Source: Runella sp. SP2
GTDB lineage: Bacteria; Bacteroidota; Bacteroidia; Cytophagales; Spirosomataceae
Assembly (NCBI RefSeq): GCF_003711225.1
Contig: NZ_CP031030.1
Location: 2,294,001-2,358,000 of the forward strand
Direction: 5' to 3'
DNA: 64,000 nt
The position numbers and the translations under genes were made by a program. The notes under the pieces were generated by a model. That model ran no database searches, was not told where the DNA came from, and worked only from the letters and a program-made list of their open reading frames with translations. Positions 62,137-64,000 of the stretch are shown one piece after another (within the stretch, counting starts at the first letter, position 1; every line of letters starts with the position of its first letter).

Positions 62137-64000
62137 TTAATATGAAGACAATTTATCGACCTCTTTCCCCCATTTGGGATTCGGCGTTTCGCTCATTTCT
62201 AATTCTAATACGCCACCATTTTGGATTTGCTCGTGGGTCAAAAAGGCTGTATTCAAAGGTTTTCCATTCAATACAGCCGACCGAATATATCTATTTTTAG
62301 CGTTTTGCTTTTTGGCAATAAGTTGAAAAGATTTCCCATTGGCCAACCGCAACGTTGCTTCTTCCACACTCGGGCTTCCTAAAACATAATAAGGTTTTCC
62401 TGGACAAACTGGATAAAATCCAACCATGCTAAAGACCAACCAAGCCGACATTTGCCCGCCGTCTTCGTTACCGCTCAAGCCGCCCGCATCCGTCGAGTAC
62501 TCCTCTTCTACCAACTGACGCACCCATTTTTGAGTTTTCCAAGGTTCCCCACCGTAGGCATACAAATACACCGTGTGGTTGCCAGGTTCGTTGCCGTGCC
62601 AATATTTCCCTTGTTCAAACATGGTATCCAACTTTGCGATAAAACGCTCACGTCCACCCACTTGTGTAATTAAACCTTGGACATCGTGCGGAACAAACCA
62701 AGTGTATTGCGCAGGAGAGCCTTCCGTAATAAATGGTACCCTCGTGGCATAAGGGTCAAAATTTTTGCTCCATTGTCCGTTTGCATAACGTCCTCTTGCC
62801 CAGCCCGTTGCGGGATCAATAACGTTTTTATAATTCAATGCTCGGCGGCGAAGTTCCTCATAATCTGCCGTTTTGCCCAACGCCTTTGCCAACGTGCTCA
62901 GACAAAAATCGTCGTAGGCATACTCCAGCGTGCGCGAGGTTTGTTCGCGCTTGTGAAACGCCTGCCACACCGAGTCTTCGAGCGGAATGTAGTTGTATTT
63001 CAAATAACTCACCAACGCCCTGCGCCCCTTGCCTGCTTCGTAGCTTTTGGGGTCGGCATTGGGCGTAAAGGCATTTTGATGTAAATAGTGATACCCTTTT
63101 TGAACATCAAAACCTCGAATACCTTTGGCATAGGCATCGGCCATGGCCGACGCCACGTGGTCGCCAATCATGGCAGCCGTAAAATGATTCCAACACGGAA
63201 ATATCGGCATCCATCCGCCTTGTTCGGCTTTGGTCACCAGCGACTGCATAAAATGCGACGAACGCTGGGGTTCTAACAACGTATGGAGCGGCATTCCAGC
63301 CCGAAATGTGTCCCAAAGACTGAAGTCACAATAGTAGTCAAAGCCGTTGGTTGTATGGATTTCGCTGTCATCGGCAAAACCTGGATAGCGCCCGTCCACG
63401 TCCGAAAAAAGCCGAGGTGTATGCTTGGTATGATACAAGGCCGTGTAAAATAACGTTTTGGACTGCTCGCTGCCTTTGATGGCAATACGACCCAGTTCTT
63501 TGTTCCATGCCTCGGCAGCTTGTGCCTTGACTTTATTCAAGTCCCAATGAGAAAGCTCATTTGTAAGATTGGTACGCGCCCCAGCGGCATCCGTAAAGGA
63601 AGAACCCACCCGAACATTGACAACGGGATTGGTCGTTATATCTATTTCTACATAAGCCCCAACCGACACCCGATTTCCTGCCCCTTTCACTTTTTGGCTT
63701 CGGGGCTGAATTTCGTTTCCTTCCCACGTTCCGTAATTTTTAAACGGTTTTTCAAACTGAATGACGTAATATCCGCTAAAGCCTGCCGATTGTCCGCTAC
63801 CTTGATAAATACGATGCACAGGATTATAGACAACCAGTTCGTTTTGGTCGGGTACAATTTCGACGTAGCCTTCGCCTTCATCGCTGTTGGGTTCAATCAG
63901 TAGGTAAGCAGGTGCTTTGTCTTGAAACGTAAATTTCAGCAAGCCCGAGCGCTTCGTTGCCGATAATTCTGCTTTGATGTGCGCGTCGGTTAGTTCAACC
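62137..64000 (-). CDS. GH92 family alpha-mannosidase-like glycosidase, N-terminus cut by the window
   Basis: The gene is open to the right edge, with its start outside. The visible 620 residues hold the GH92 catalytic domain: FYTALYHTKHTPRLFSDVDG, GFDYYCDFSLWDTFRAGMPL, GGWMPIFPCWNHFTAAMIGD, GLSGNEDGGQMSAWLVFSMV and GFYPVCPGKPYYVLGSP. GH92 enzymes are calcium-dependent exo-alpha-mannosidases trimming high-mannose N-glycans or mannans. The frame continues upstream of the first apparent start (TTG at 63942) to at least 64000 without a stop, so the true N-terminus and signal lie beyond the window. Position beside other exported glycosidases supports glycan breakdown. Confidence 0.9.
   Translation of the reverse strand, partial: VELTDAHIKAELSATKRSGLLKFTFQDKAPAYLLIEPNSDEGEGYVEIVPDQNELVVYNPVHRIYQGSGQSAGFSGYYVIQFEKPFKNYGTWEGNEIQPRSQKVKGAGNRVSVGAYVEIDITTNPVVNVRVGSSFTDAAGARTNLTNELSHWDLNKVKAQAAEAWNKELGRIAIKGSEQSKTLFYTALYHTKHTPRLFSDVDGRYPGFADDSEIHTTNGFDYYCDFSLWDTFRAGMPLHTLLEPQRSSHFMQSLVTKAEQGGWMPIFPCWNHFTAAMIGDHVASAMADAYAKGIRGFDVQKGYHYLHQNAFTPNADPKSYEAGKGRRALVSYLKYNYIPLEDSVWQAFHKREQTSRTLEYAYDDFCLSTLAKALGKTADYEELRRRALNYKNVIDPATGWARGRYANGQWSKNFDPYATRVPFITEGSPAQYTWFVPHDVQGLITQVGGRERFIAKLDTMFEQGKYWHGNEPGNHTVYLYAYGGEPWKTQKWVRQLVEEEYSTDAGGLSGNEDGGQMSAWLVFSMVGFYPVCPGKPYYVLGSPSVEEATLRLANGKSFQLIAKKQNAKNRYIRSAVLNGKPLNTAFLTHEQIQNGGVLELEMSETPNPKWGKEVDKLSSY

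Noticed and set aside
1-64000. tRNA, rRNA or classical riboswitches
   Set aside because: Reading the intergenic regions showed no cloverleaf, no rRNA segments and no riboswitch core that I could recognise.

Overview
The window is chromosomal DNA from a member of the Bacteroidota, most probably order Cytophagales (a Runella/Dyadobacter/Spirosoma-like relative; genus not resolved). Support comes from the start of a SusC/RagA TonB-linked receptor at the left edge, a type IX secretion C-terminal domain, GH92 and apiosidase-like glycosidases, a DUF4290 protein, LytTR/YehU-type two-component genes, many outer-membrane barrel proteins, and promoters of the Bacteroidota form TTG-N19..21-TAnnTTTG. I found no rRNA, tRNA, CRISPR array, phage or complete insertion sequence. 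Both ends cut genes: the SusC-like gene at 1..173 and a GH92 gene at 62137..64000.

Layout. 1-6.6 kb: SusC start, an AT-rich gap, a Tat-exported HisC-like aminotransferase followed by a secreted Hint-domain protein, a ChbG/YdjC deacetylase, a cyanophycinase-like S51 peptidase, a lipoprotein nuclease and YjbQ. 6.6-9.5 kb: palindromic repeats, a decayed small two-gene unit and an aldo/keto reductase-AraC pair with a two-copy operator-like repeat. 9.5-21.2 kb: a CocE/NonD hydrolase, mnmE carrying a large in-frame insertion, an LVIVD lipoprotein/metallophosphoesterase operon, a DUF2490 protein, an OmpA/PD40 protein and an apiosidase-like enzyme. 21.2-37.4 kb: mfd, an Rpn-type nuclease, a barrel protein, an UlaG-like hydrolase, a phosphoesterase, moaE, an SGNH hydrolase, a double-SWIM SNF2 helicase, an ethanolamine-type permease and a LOG protein. 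37.5-52.9 kb: rpiB, an SpmA-SpmB-like fusion, a possible glycosyltransferase, DUF4290, an AlaA-like aminotransferase, a LytTR/histidine kinase pair, a DPP IV-like peptidase, an ATP-grasp/PatB operon, a LolE-like permease and an AraC/phytanoyl dioxygenase divergent pair. 52.9-55.2 kb: an AT-rich islet with two genes interspersed with copies of a miniature repeat. 55.3-64 kb: an MG2/TonB-plug protein, a T9SS cargo, a lipoprotein/hydrolase pair, a double VOC protein and GH92.

The genes do not form one pathway. Recurring themes are exported carbohydrate and peptide breakdown (GH92, apiosidase-like, ChbG, DPP IV, CocE, S51), envelope proteins, and nucleic-acid maintenance (mfd, mnmE, SNF2, Rpn).

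The most unusual object is mnmE. Between its G4 (NKAD) and G5 (SAKTG) GTPase motifs lies a DUF559 (Vsr-like PD-(D/E)XK) nuclease domain bracketed by two directly oriented copies of a 82-97 bp palindromic repeat, all in frame. A third, related copy of the repeat sits at 42550..42638 inside the loop of a perfect 24-bp inverted repeat. This suggests a small mobile cassette (repeat-endonuclease-repeat) that can enter an essential gene without breaking its frame. Second is a secreted Hint-domain protein that keeps the N-terminal Cys and block-B His but lacks the penultimate His of splicing inteins.
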